Shown: positions 44,801 to 54,462 of the stretch, piece by piece | Numbering within the stretch: position 1 is the first letter of the stretch | Layout of the letters: every line of letters begins with the position of its first letter | Assembly: GCF_024763615.1 (NCBI RefSeq) | Contig: NC_077222.1 | Location: 105,061,417 to 105,125,416, forward strand | Direction of reading: 5' to 3' | DNA: 64,000 nucleotides | DNA from: Phlebotomus papatasi | Lineage: Eukaryota; Arthropoda; Insecta; Diptera; Psychodidae | Translations under genes and position numbers: made by a program | Notes under the pieces: model-generated | Seen by the model: the letters and a program-made list of their open reading frames with translations, nothing else | What the model was told of the DNA's origin: nothing | Database searches by the model: none

Positions 44801-47276
44801 GTTGTCCGACACCTCAGACCCTGATGTTCCAATTGATGATCACACCACCAAGACATTAGGAATGATTTGGAGCCCTAGAGCAGACACCTTCCGGTTTAGA
44901 GTTAACTTGGATTCGGAGAATGATACCGTTACAAAAAGGAGAATACTTTCTGTCATAGCACGAATCTTTGATCCTTTGGGTCTGTTAGGACCTCTGAATA
45001 CTAGTGCCAAGTTGATCATGCAACAAACCTGGAGAATTGCTTTGGATTGGGATGCAGAAATCTCTGATGAATATCTAGATGAATCCAGCTATCCTTTACG
45101 TAATAGATGGCTTCTGTATGTCAAGGATTTGAAAACCATAGAGAGTATGCGGATTCCAAGATGGATTTCTAATATTCAATTCCCCATTCATTTGGAGCTT
45201 CACGGATTTAGTGATGCCAGTGGAGTGGCATACGGAGCTGCTGTATATGTGGTGTCTGAGGATTCGTCGGGAAATCGATCGGCAAGTCTCATGACCTCAA
45301 AATCTAAGCTTTGTCCCTTCAAGAACGGTGTCCGAACATTGACCATTCCAAAAGCAGAGTTGTGTGCAGCCGTCCTTGTTGTGAAGTTGGTGAGCAGTGT
45401 TTCTGCATCCTTAGATGTCCATGAGGTTCGCTTTTGGGTTGATGCTACGATTGTGCTCCACCAAGTTTATGCTCCTCTTGCTAAGAGAGAGCTGTTTGTG
45501 AAAAACAGGATTACAGAAATTCTTAAATTGAGTGTCCCTGAACAGTGGAGACATGTACCTGGAAAGGACAACCCAGCTGACCTCATCTCCCGTGGAACTA
45601 CCTCTTCCCAACTTATTGATTGCTCACTGTGGTGGAATGGTCCAAGATGGTTAGAGAAGTCTCAAGAATTTTGGCCTCAGCCATTTGATCCATCATGTGC
45701 GATAGTGAAAAGTGGATTAATATCTTCCCACAAGGACCCTAACAAGGAGAAGGGTGGATATCTGGATATTTGTGAACAATTATCCATGCATTTTAGCAAA
45801 TTTTCGAAGATGAAAACAATTTTAGCAAGGTGCATGGCCATCTTCAAGTTTTGGGTGAACTTGCCGAAGCGAAACACGCGTCAGAGGGAACGACCATCTC
45901 TTTGCCCTTCAGTCGAACTAATTCGGAAGGCTGAGATCATGTTGATTCAGTGGTATCAGATGTTGCACTTAGAGAGTTGTTTTGCTGCCATTCAAAATAA
46001 TTCAATGGACTCAGTAACTCATCTGAAGTCGCTACGAAAGCTACGACCATTCATTGACAGTGATGGGCTATTGAGGGTTGGAGGTAGACTCCAACTGTTG
46101 GACGATGGTACGGATGTCAAGCACCCAATATTGTTACCTAAGGGTACCCTGGCAAATGCAATCATCATTGAGGAGCATGAACGTATGCTTCATGCGGGCC
46201 CGATGTTACTACTCTCTACGATTCGACAACGATATTGGCCACTCAATGGGAGAAATGCTGCGAGGCAAGTCGTGAGAAATTGTGTAAGGTGCACCAGAGC
46301 AAATCCTCAAATAGAAACTCAGCTCATGGGAAATCTTCCACAGCATCGTATCTCCCATATTCGTGCATTCAAGACTGTCGGGGTCGACTTTGCTGGGCCA
46401 TTGTTGATTCGCAGAGGGGTGAGACGGGACTCAACTGATAAAGCATACGTAGCTGTTTTCGTGTGCATGTCTGTGAAGGCAGTACATCTAGAACTTGTCT
46501 CATCTCTCAGTACTGACGCATTTCTGGCATGTTTGCGGAGATTCATTGCTCGCAGAGGTATTCCATCACATATATATTCGGACAACGGAAGAAACTTTCT
46601 CGGAGCCAGTAGCGAGATTAGGAGATTGTTTGAGTCTGATGAGTTTAAGGAGAGGGTTTTTAACAATTGCACACAGCTCAACATTGAGTGGAAATTTCAG
46701 CCTCCCAAAGCTCCACACCATGGTGGACTCTGGGAGGCAGCAGTAAAGTCATTCAAGTTCCATCTCAAAAGGATTGTCGGTGGAGTCATTCTCAACTTCG
46801 AAGAACTGACCACAATTTTGGCACAGATTGAAGCTGTTTTGAACAGTAGACCACTAACTCCAATTTCAGAGAATGTAGAAGATTTGAGTGTCTTGACTCC
46901 TGGCATGTTTCTTATTGGAGAGCCTCCTTGTCAGCTTCCGGAACCTGATTTAACTCAGGAGAACATAGGATCCTTGAAAAGATGGAGAGTTCTACAAAAA
47001 CTGACTCAGGATTTGTCTCGTCGTTGGAAGGTTGAATACCTACACACACTCCAAGTTAGAAACAAATGGAGCAAAGTGCATGAAAACATAAAGTGTGGAG
47101 ATCTTGTGTTGATCAAGGACGATCTTTCTCCTTCAACTGTATGGCCAATGGGGCGTATCATTGAGGTATTCCCTGGGCTAGATGGGCACATACGTGTAGT
47201 CATGGTAAAAGCCGTTTCGGGAACTTATAAACGCCCCATTTCTCAAATCGTAAAGTTACCCATCGAAAGTTGTTAA
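41847..47276 (+). CDS. BEL/Pao Gag-Pol polyprotein
   Basis: 1809 residues, uninterrupted, starting at the first ATG after the primer site. Visible regions in order: an acidic, probably coiled N-terminal Gag part (1-150); a DUF1759-type Gag domain (about 179-330); Cys/His zinc-knuckle-like motifs (from CKLC at 380 to about 440); an aspartic protease with LLDAGSQ (Asp532); reverse transcriptase with CDIVKMYL (Asp867) and YVDD (943-946); an A17-like linker (about 1000-1110); RNase H starting GFSDASG (Asp1123); an integrase zinc finger (His1444, His1449, Cys1479, Cys1482); the integrase core (Asp1514, Asp1579, Glu1630); and a C-terminal DUF5641-like domain (about 1700-1805). All catalytic acidic residues I looked for are present. 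Known role: packaging, maturation, cDNA synthesis and insertion of the element. All other frames in this interval are shadows. Confidence 0.97.
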   Translation: MPANASKQTRANYKGQLTIAKRQIESYIADEVSQDDLVDLMTLKENIDRIEAKYQTVQEKIILDADEDEEEQEVDELNCFLTDCAETANRAARLINAAKTNAQHATGGTAASALETSDLKTLVMNVSSHLEKQQAALVSLVEVHKSEMTMLGQSSRNSGPSPGSSTKNNIVSSDSNVDLEPLKIPKFSGSYAQWKSFKDLFKSGVHFRTGLSHAQKLHYLKTSLSGEALRVVDHLAICDENYPVAWELLEDQYEDKLCIVNAHIDDFLGQAPVTKPSAQSIRKLQTMSSSILQALQALNVTERDPWLINMTLKKLDNETQMLWSQQVMGRLAKWGEFSKFLQGRYKSLETCASNQSKSQPSHDPKPTRAKCAVTNVNNLCKLCNKQEHKLYRCREFLKLPASSRVDTVHKLKICTNCLSESHTLNACAYPSCRHCSQKHNRLLHDALASESQNSGQDSQSDTPRPSQSTPPNFRPNQASNSNFERNPVSLKASYEQVRSNSSTSRSGVLLATAIVMIQDSDYNLQPCRALLDAGSQVNIMTTSLQQRLKLKSSPANFIVEGIGATPHKAKKHVNTYFQIQSDGEKSLLSLNCLVMPAITGEQPIVTFDVSAINIPAHITLADPHWYRKGPIELLIGGQFFWSLVKGESIELGAGLPMLRESSLGWIIVGPHSSVFPQAMPITYATCGISTLESIDNSIKKFWEIEEVPQEDPPSLEAVEVETLFQSTTCRTDSGRYMVHLPFKENIDSLQSNRSSAVRQFYSLEARMNKTPVLKAQYNEIIQEYLDLGIVETVPYDELQFKSYYFPHHCVVKESAVSTKIRVVFNASSKSLSGLSLNDVLKIGPVVQPSLVAILWRFRMHPVALTCDIVKMYLQTMVHPPHRDFQRFIWRKSSEDKLMDMRFRTVCFGVASSPYLATRALNQLANDEGEKYKSAAQVIKNNFYVDDCLVSAPTERDIFQICEELVGILKLAGMELSKFNSNARFLLSDTSDPDVPIDDHTTKTLGMIWSPRADTFRFRVNLDSENDTVTKRRILSVIARIFDPLGLLGPLNTSAKLIMQQTWRIALDWDAEISDEYLDESSYPLRNRWLLYVKDLKTIESMRIPRWISNIQFPIHLELHGFSDASGVAYGAAVYVVSEDSSGNRSASLMTSKSKLCPFKNGVRTLTIPKAELCAAVLVVKLVSSVSASLDVHEVRFWVDATIVLHQVYAPLAKRELFVKNRITEILKLSVPEQWRHVPGKDNPADLISRGTTSSQLIDCSLWWNGPRWLEKSQEFWPQPFDPSCAIVKSGLISSHKDPNKEKGGYLDICEQLSMHFSKFSKMKTILARCMAIFKFWVNLPKRNTRQRERPSLCPSVELIRKAEIMLIQWYQMLHLESCFAAIQNNSMDSVTHLKSLRKLRPFIDSDGLLRVGGRLQLLDDGTDVKHPILLPKGTLANAIIIEEHERMLHAGPMLLLSTIRQRYWPLNGRNAARQVVRNCVRCTRANPQIETQLMGNLPQHRISHIRAFKTVGVDFAGPLLIRRGVRRDSTDKAYVAVFVCMSVKAVHLELVSSLSTDAFLACLRRFIARRGIPSHIYSDNGRNFLGASSEIRRLFESDEFKERVFNNCTQLNIEWKFQPPKAPHHGGLWEAAVKSFKFHLKRIVGGVILNFEELTTILAQIEAVLNSRPLTPISENVEDLSVLTPGMFLIGEPPCQLPEPDLTQENIGSLKRWRVLQKLTQDLSRRWKVEYLHTLQVRNKWSKVHENIKCGDLVLIKDDLSPSTVWPMGRIIEVFPGLDGHIRVVMVKAVSGTYKRPISQIVKLPIESC

Positions 47277-47473
47277 ATTCAAATTAAATAGAGGCTCTTT
47301 ATCATTTATTAAGCTTAATGCATTGTAAAATTGAATTATTGTCTTCAAATTAAACCTGAACTTCAATTTTATAAGAAATATTGTAAAACTAAAATTATAG
47401 AAATTTGTATTAGGATGTCACCTTCATGCATGATAGTGATAAGTGAAAATTATTCACTTATCACCGGGGAGTG
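47277..47473 (+). promoter_or_regulatory. 3' untranslated part with hairpin and polypurine tract
   Basis: A perfect 10-bp hairpin, GATAAGTGAA / TTCACTTATC with a 5-base loop (47438-47462), sits directly before a GGGGAGTG purine-rich tract (47466-47473) that abuts the 3' LTR. The tract would prime plus-strand DNA. Confidence 0.7.
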
Positions 47474-47936
47474 TGTTCGCTCCACTCAGTGAATTTGTTG
47501 AGTTGTTGGCCCCTCGGTGGGCAAAGCCCAAATCGCATAGCGGACACTGCAGATGATCTCCCTTCCACTTTCCTTATGTACTAATAGGATTGATAAAGAG
47601 ATCATCTGCAGTGCAAAAATTCTCTTTGTTCAGTCTAAAAAGTGACGCTGGAGGTGACAAATTTAGTGAAAAAAAATATATTGGAGTCAAAAAAGTGTTA
47701 AGGAGTTTCACTTTGGCTGTGGAAAAAGTTTTTTTTTCGCCCTTCTCACCTGGATAACCAAAGAATCTTTGCAGGTAATTCCGTGATTGATAAAGGAGAG
47801 AAAGAGAGGCAGAAGAAGTACATTTCTAACGTTCAATCATTAACTTTTAAGGTAACTCACACCAGACTCACGCACGTAGTTGCATCAAATATTAATTCCA
47901 GTTCTTTGACCTTCTATTAAGGTAAATCCCCATACA
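47474..47936 (+). repeat. 3' LTR of BEL/Pao element
   Basis: 463 bp, apparently identical to 41339-41801, including the internal 15-bp palindrome. Confidence 0.95.
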
Positions 47937-47941
47937 TTGAG
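47937..47941. repeat. BEL element target-site duplication, right
   Basis: TTGAG, matching 41334-41338. Confidence 0.85.
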
Positions 47942-48302
47942 TAATAGTTAAAAGAGCTCTTCTTTCAGTTTTAAACAAAATCCTTCGCATAGTAAAATCA
48001 AAGAATATCCGTTTAAATTTCCGTCCGTTATTTCTTTAACCAATCATGATTTTCGGTCATGATTGAAATTTTCTTCATGTCATCAAAGTATTTGAGAGAA
48101 CAATCAAGGAAACACTAATTCAAAAACCGAAACTTTTTCGTCTATTACTATAGACTGATAGTTTATTTTCCCGATATTTTGATGCCCTTAATAAATCTCT
48201 TTGATTAAAGCGGTTTAACTATGGGTTTAGCCCAGTTCCTATAATTTCCTAAATAAAAATTTTCCGAAAATAGGATGGTAAAGGTGCAGACTCATTTAAC
48301 AT
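47942..48302. other. Non-coding gap
   Basis: Nothing supported; GGTTTAACTATGGGTTTAGCCCAGTTCC near 48210 resembles a fragment of the CTTCAGAC MITE's right end. Confidence 0.3.
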
Positions 48303-48745
48303 GAAGCGCTTATAAGGGCCAAGCCTTAGGTTCGAAGCCCTTATACGGGCCAAGTCATAGGTGTGAAGGTCATAGGTGTGCAGGCCAAATTTTATGTCCA
48401 GAGGCCCTTGTACGGGCCAAACCTCTCGCAAGCCTTTATACAAGCCAAGTCCTACATAAGAAGCCCTTATACAGGCCAAGTATTAAATGTGAAGCTTTTA
48501 TACAGTCCAAACCTTAGATGTGGAGTCCTTATAAAGGCCAGGCCTTAGGTGTGAAGCTCTTATGCGACACAAGCCTTAGGCGCGTACCTTATGTAGGGGA
48601 CAAGAATTAGGTATGGAACTCTTAAAGGGCTAAGTCTTAGGTGTGAAGCCTTATACGGGGCCTAGTCTTAGAAGTGAAGCCAATATACGGCTCAAATCTT
48701 AGGTGTAGAGCTAAACGTATAAGCGTATAGGGGCCGAGCCTTAGC
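48303..48745. repeat. 31-bp degenerate minisatellite
   Basis: The unit is approximately GAAGCCCTTATACGGGCCA + AGCCTTAGGTGT. Clean units start at 48303 and 48334 (31 bp apart); later units drift in length and sequence. GCCCTTATA..GGGC is a short inverted repeat within the unit, so RNA or single strands could form serial hairpins. Frames 48249-48479 and 48363-48548 are translations of the repeat. Confidence 0.75.
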
Positions 48746-49228
48746 ACCCAAATAAACACAGGCTGATCTTCGAGAATATTTAGCCAGTAAAATTTGGCTG
48801 CAAAGATTTATCCCATACTGTCATACACTGGAGGGCCTAGGATCAGCCAGTGGTCCTTTGCATAAATTTCCTTTATCTAAAACATCTTCACATTTATCTA
48901 AAACTTCACTGCCAGATTTTACAGACTAAATATTTTCAAGCATCACCTTATAAATCTATTTAGGCCCTAAGTTTTGAAGCCTGAAGCCCTTATACGGTCC
49001 AAGCCTTAGGGCCCAAATAGACTCAGGCTGATCCTCCAGAATATTTGGCTTGTAAAAATTTTAAAGATTTATCCCAAACTGTCATACACTGAAGGCTTAC
49101 GATCATCGATTAGAGATCCTTTGCATAGATTTCCTTTACCTAATCCTTTACTACCAAATTTTATACGCTAAATATTCTCGAGGATCAGCCTGAGTCTATT
49201 TAGGCCTTTAGGCCTGAAGCCTTTATAG
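48746..49228. repeat. Two ~240-bp repeat blocks attached to the minisatellite
   Basis: The blocks 'caggctgat(c)(t/c)tc..gaatattt' and CTGTCATACACTG(G/A)(A/A)GG.. occur at about 48765-48960 and 49022-49200. Each is preceded by a minisatellite-like CTTATACGG..CCAAGCCTTAG unit and includes CATA(A/G)ATTTCCTTTA. Closing copies of TATTCTCGAGGATCAGCCTG lie near 49172, an inverse of the opening block. Confidence 0.55.
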
Positions 49229-49424
49229 GGCTTTATACTTAAGACTTGATCATATGGCTTAACTTCACTAATATTTAACAGTTGACATTTTTTGGAAAAT
49301 ATTTACTTAGGTTTCGATTTATGAATGGCAAATAATCTATATTAGAGTCTGAAAAACAACGTTACTTAGTTGCTCTTCAGGATTTAGGTACCTCCAGGAA
49401 CTAGGCCAAATCTCTAGTCTGAAG
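49229..49424. mobile_element. MITE, CTTCAGAC..TTAGCC family (copy 3, diverged)
   Basis: ACTTAAGACTTGATCATATGGCTTAAC on the left side is represented by CTTAAGACTTGATCATATGG; the right end reads GGCCAAATCTCTAGTCTGAAG. The interior is more diverged than in the copies at 37458 and 59469. Confidence 0.5.
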
Positions 49425-52370
49425 ACGGTCGTATTGCCATTTATTTAAATGTTAAAGCATTGGCTGAATAAACATATAAGAAAAGTTTATTCGTATTGTT
49501 CCCAGAGAAATTCAATTAATAGGGTTGCTCAGATTAGCTCAGAATTTCTTTTGGACGAAATGGGTTTGTATATGATCAATTTCTGTGGTATTGACCCGCG
49601 TTCACTACCTTTCCTATGTGCACTAGAACCATTTTTGAAAAACTAAAAATCCTTTTTTAATAATTATTTTGTGTAACTTCCTTTATTCGAAATAAAACTC
49701 TGGTAGGGTATTTGCTACTCATACACAGTTTTTGAAGCATCTCATGACCAATATCCTCTTTAGGCCAATTTATAACAGTATTAGCCCTAAAGTCGTATTA
49801 TATCGACAGTGGCATTTAAAAATTTTACTGGTCAGAATCACTCACATGTTTTCTATAAGATTTAAATCCGGAAATAGTGCTGCCTTGTTAAGAACCTTCA
49901 TTTCTTTATCATTAAATCGTTCAAAACTCGTTGTTTTGTTTAAAGGTTACGTTTTTACGAAGTTAGGCCTGGATAAACGGATTGAGAAGAAATATCAAAA
50001 TTCCTTTCACATTTACAATTCATTTTTATTTTTCAATAATTGGGTGTTACGGAAGTGGAGACCAAACGGTTTGAGATATCGACATTTGAACTTTGATGAT
50101 CCTCCCATAAGGGCCCAAGATATTTTTCTCCGCATTTAAATTTTTATTTCTCTTTGAGACTGAATTTAATTGAACTTAAACGTTCCTTTTGCACAGGAAA
50201 ACTATATTTCAAGTTAAGATTATAATTCTTGCGAGCAATGCATATGCAATCCCAACTCTAAGCAGTACAATTTTTCAGTGTGGGAGCCGGGGTTTCAAGT
50301 TTATGTAGATCTGCCATGATCTTGCGTGATCCTCCCTGGGGAGACTACCGGTTCATAATGTAGCCTATCTGGTCCCTGGAAAATTAAACCTTGCCCGCTG
50401 TTTGCTTAGTAGCTCTTCTGTCCTCCTCTGTCTCCTGAGCCTAGGAGTTCGCCTTGTTTTCCTTTGGTCATTGGTCAACTGAGAGTGGTTTTGAGGGGAT
50501 GTAGGGTTCTATCCACTTCTCAGATTTTTTTTTTAAATTTATTGTTCCTGTTGAGAATAAATAACCACCAGTTAGATATCAAGAAATCAATCAAGGTCAC
50601 TTCTAATGCGCAGTTTAGAATCGTTTTACTCGTTCTACTATTCGTCATTTGTCGATAGAGTGGGCGGAAAAAAAATTCTATTGGGGGGAAGTTATTGGTA
50701 TTGGGGGGCGTGTTGGTTGAGTCACAGCGCAAGTCATTCTAATCATCGATTTTATTGGTTCTATTGGTTTTCCCCAAAGAGGGCCGATTGATTGGAAAGT
50801 TCCTTTGATATAGAACTGAAGATGTTCCACCCTTTTACTCGTGTTTAAATTTTTCGTAACTGAATTTTGATTTGAATAAAAACGGTTTAAAATGGGAAAT
50901 TCCTGTCATGTTATTTTTTAATTAGAAAGGTATTTAAGAGGTGAATTTGTGTAGAGATTTGTATTAAATTAATAGCATTAAAATCCCAACTAACAAAAGT
51001 ATGTTGTACGGGTGTGAAATGATTTTGTCATTGTATCAACATTCAGGTGACTTCAGTGTGATTTTCTCTTAATCATTTTTCCACATGAATTTTCTCTGAC
51101 AATTTTCAACAAGGATAAATTTGATGCTAGTATAGCATTTTAGGTATTATGTGTGGGTGCGGGTTAAAAAAGAAAGTTAGAAAATGGATAAAATACTGTG
51201 ATTATGTATATGATGGTTGGGATAGGGCAAAAACTCCCCAACTATGTATGTGCAACCTTTCACTAAAATGAGAGGGATTTAATTGTTTCCGTTTTTCATG
51301 TAATTCAGGAGTAAGGGAGAGAGAGAGGAACTTGTGCTGAAAATTCAATTGTCGAGATTTTCTTCTGTATGGAATTTTCCCTATTGTTGAGGTAGATGGA
51401 GAATGAGGAGGCAGTGGGTGGTTTTGCCTGATTTTCCTCTTATACTTTGCATATGAAATTTTCTCAACCCTATTTCGCACAAATTTTCATCATCTGAATG
51501 ACTTTTCAACGTCTATTTGACCATTTTAAACTGTTTCTTTTTAATTTTCCTCATTTTGTGACTTTTTTTTCCTCACGGATTTTTCCTCATATCCATGATA
51601 CACCTCTCCTTTTCCCTTTTCATCATTGTTAGAATGCGAGAGATTTCTGGTGAGGACGTTAGTGGAGAGAAGAAAATTGTTGAAACCTTCTGAACTGTTT
51701 AATTGTTATTGGAGTGTTCATAATTGTAACAATTGAAAATGCACAAATCCATTTTTCAAAGAAATTATGTGAAATTTTCCAACCTCTTTCACCGAAGCTG
51801 GATGAGATTTTCCATGGCGAAAGGAAATGAGACTCTCATGGAAGAAAAAGAAAAAAAATATGGAAAAGTGGATAGGGGTTGATTGTTTCTCAGGATAGTA
51901 TTATTTAATTGTCTGAATCAAAAGTCTCTTGAGTCACAAAATATAATTGAGGGGATATCATGTGGGAATATTGTTTGTGGGAATTTCTTTTGTTGGTAAT
52001 ACTACAAATTTTCACTGAATTTTCCATGAAGAGAGGTAAAATTGGAGAAGGGGGTGGATTGTTGAAGAGCTGAATGGATTTTCCTTGAAATATTTTTTAT
52101 TCATTGTTCTATATTTAGGTTCAATTTTCTGACTGAGAAACGGTGTGAAGAGAATGACAGGGCATAAGGTTGTTCGATTTGCTAAACACTGGAATTATCA
52201 TTGACTTTTAGAAAATAAAAATGAATTAGTTAAGTCACAATCCAGAGGTCAAATTCTCGGTCGTACCGAGTCACAACTGGTTACTGTCCATTTCGTTTGT
52301 CTATTTCCTGGTTAATCGATAATTTAGCCATGACAAAAACCAATTATCTCGTACAACACTCCACTTTGTA
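49425..52370. other. Non-coding stretch, no gene seen
   Basis: A 135-codon frame (49732-50139, +) has no recognised domain. 50280-50420 is somewhat GC-richer. 51.2-52.1 kb is rich in GAGAGA and TTTTCC runs. No gene is supported. Confidence 0.3.
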
Positions 52371-52506
52371 TATAATGCGATGGGGAAATCGGAAATCGTC
52401 GGGAAATGGGATCTCTCAAATGAAAGTGAACAACTTTTCCCAAAGCTTTCGGCTCAGGCTCCGAGATCCCATTTCCTGACGATTTACGGTTTCCCCATCA
52501 TTATAA
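52371..52506. mobile_element. Palindromic element, GATGGGGAAA termini
   Basis: GATGGGGAAATCGGAAATCG (52379) and TCGGGAAATGGGATCTC are mirrored by GAGATCCCATTTCCTGACGA and TTTACGGTTTCCCCATC (ending 52499); TATAATG/CATTATA lies just outside on both sides. About 130 bp, no ORF. Confidence 0.65.
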
Positions 52507-52879
52507 TCCGAAACACTTTCGCTTCTTTCGATCTGTGAGGAAATTTTATATTTCTAAGATATTCTAAAAGTAACCAATTAAAATCGGAAAAATATGTCTG
52601 GGGTATCTTTGGTTTTAGAAGATTCTCTAGAGAAGTCTAAGAAGTAAAATAGGTGCCTTACAGAACCAAGACTGACAAGTTTTTTAATACATGTAGAAGG
52701 CTTATAATGATAATTTTGTGTTAAGAATAATTTTGTGTTAAAATTCCTGTAGAAGTTCTGAAGCCCAGTAAGAGTGCGCCACTTTACTTTTAGTAGTTAC
52801 AGAGATGAAACGAGTACTTTAAGTAGATTATAAATATTTTGTTGGTTCTAATATGCCTCACTTAAAGAATAAGACAATA
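52507..52879. other. Non-coding gap, nothing recognised
   Basis: A short doubled TAATTTTGTGTTAAGA/TAATTTTGTGTTAAAA sits at 52711-52742. Confidence 0.3.
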
Positions 52880-54275
52880 ATGAATGGGTTCCGGTCAAAA
52901 TCGCTAAAGCCAAAATCACCAAAAAAAAAAAAACAAAATTCAGAATGAACCAAAATCGGGAAAGCTAAAATCCCGAATGCCAAAATTCTGAAAGTCTAAA
53001 TCCCAAAAGCGTCAGTCTCGGAAAGTCAAAATTCGGAACAATCCAAAGTCCCACGGACGACAAAGTTCCGAAAAGCAAAATCCCAAATGGGTGAAAATCC
53101 CGAAAGTCAAAATCCGAAATGGGCCAAAATTTCGAAAACCAAGATCCGGACCGCCAAAATCGTGAAGGCCAAAATTTCGAATGGGTCAATGTTTCAAAAA
53201 GCCAAAACCCCGACTCCTAAATAGTGAAAGCCAAAATTCCAAATAGGAGAAAGCCTTGAAGAGCCAAATTTCGGAATAAGCCAAAATCACGAACTCCAAA
53301 GTTCAGAAAACTAAAATCCCGTATGGACCAAAATCCCGAGAAACAAGAAACCTCAATGCCAAAATCTTCAAAGCCAAAATCTCGAATGGGCCAAAGTATC
53401 GAAAAGCCAAAATTCTAAATAAGCGAAAATCACGAACGCCAAAGTTTCGAAAACCAAAATCCCGAACGCCTAAATCTTCAAAGCCAATATCCCGAATGTG
53501 TTAAAATCCTTGTAAACGAAAATCCCGAACGCCAATATTCTTAAAGCCAAAATCCCAAATGGGTTAACGTCTCTAAACTCCAAAATTCAGAATAAGCCAA
53601 AATCACGAACGCTAAAGTTCCGAGAATCAAAATTCAGTCAATCAAAAATCCCAAATGGCAAAATCCTCAAAGCTAGAATTCTAAATGGGTCAAAACCCCA
53701 AAAGCCAAAACTCTGAATGATCCAAAATCCTGAATTGACCAAAATCCCGAAAAATCAGAATCCCGAGCGTCAATATCCCGAAAGCCAATATCCCAAATGG
53801 GCCAAAGTTCCCGAATAAGCCAAAATCGCGAACGTCAAAGTTCTGAAAACCAAAATCCCGAATGGGTCAAAATCTCAAATGCCAAAATTCTGAATGATCC
53901 ACAATCTCGAATGGACCAAAATCGTGAAACACCAAAATCACGAACGCCAAAGTTCCGAAAACCAAAATCCCGAATAGGTCAAAATCTCGAATGCCAAAAT
54001 CCTCAAAGCCAAAATTCCAAATGGGTCAAAATCCACAAAATCCAAAATTCCGAATGATCCAAAATTCCGAAAAACCAGAATCCCGAACGCTAATGGCCGA
54101 ACGCTAATGGCTAATAGCCCGATGGGGCTAAAGTACCGAGTAGCCAGAATTCCAAATGAGCTAAAATCTTGACCGTCGAAATTCCGAAAACCACCTTTTA
54201 ACTTTTCGGGAATCGGGATATTAATTTTCTCGGATTTTGGCGTTCTGCATTTTTTCGTTCAAGATTTTGGTTAAC
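52880..54275. repeat. Inverted minisatellite, GCCAAAATCCCGAA unit (copy 2, long)
   Basis: About 1.3 kb of degenerate 12-15 bp units (variants of AAAGCCAAAATCCCGAATGGG), opening with TTCCGGTCAAAATCG at 52889. Near 54200 the orientation flips (CGGATTTTGGCGTTC, AAGATTTTGGTTAAC), so the element is again an unequal inverted array like 36390-37030. Frames at 52965-53189 (-) and 53797-54057 (+) are translations of the repeat. Confidence 0.7.
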
Positions 54276-54317
54276 ATCGATAACAAATAAAACACGGATA
54301 AGTATTTTCCTTTTAAT

Positions 54318-54462
54318 ACCCAGCGCACAATAACTTTTGTTTTGTAAACATGTTTTAGACATTTCAATGAGAGTGAGTGAGATCTAGATCTAGTCATCTA
54401 GCTCATTCTCATGGGAAATTTTGAAAATATGTTTACAAACAAAAGTTATTGTGCGCTGGGTA
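54318..54462. mobile_element. Palindromic MITE, TACCCAGCGCACAATAAC termini
   Basis: TACCCAGCGCACAATAACTT is mirrored by AAGTTATTGTGCGCTGGGTA, and the arms continue through TTGTAAACATGTTTT / AAAATATGTTTACAAA. The centre is GAGATCTAGATCTAG. 145 bp with TA at both ends. Confidence 0.8.

Larger units (their letters stand above)
41339..47936 (+). mobile_element. Complete BEL/Pao LTR retrotransposon
   Basis: A 6.6-kb element with 463-bp TG..CA LTRs, a primer-binding site, one long gag-pol frame, a purine tract and a 5-bp target duplication. The LTRs look identical base for base and no stop or frameshift interrupts the ORF, so insertion is recent and the copy may be autonomous. There is no env-like ORF. 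The domain order Gag, protease, reverse transcriptase, RNase H, integrase in one frame, and the A17-type protease region after the reverse transcriptase, place it in BEL/Pao and not Ty1/copia or Ty3/gypsy. Confidence 0.97.

Noticed and set aside
46319..46684. 121-codon minus-strand frame in the integrase region
   Set aside because: Antisense shadow of the integrase coding sequence.
49732..50139. 135-codon plus frame
   Set aside because: AT-driven composition, no domain, no splice or promoter context.
53797..54057. 86-codon frame with repeating peptide
   Set aside because: Direct translation of the GCCAAAATCCCGAA minisatellite, not a protein gene.
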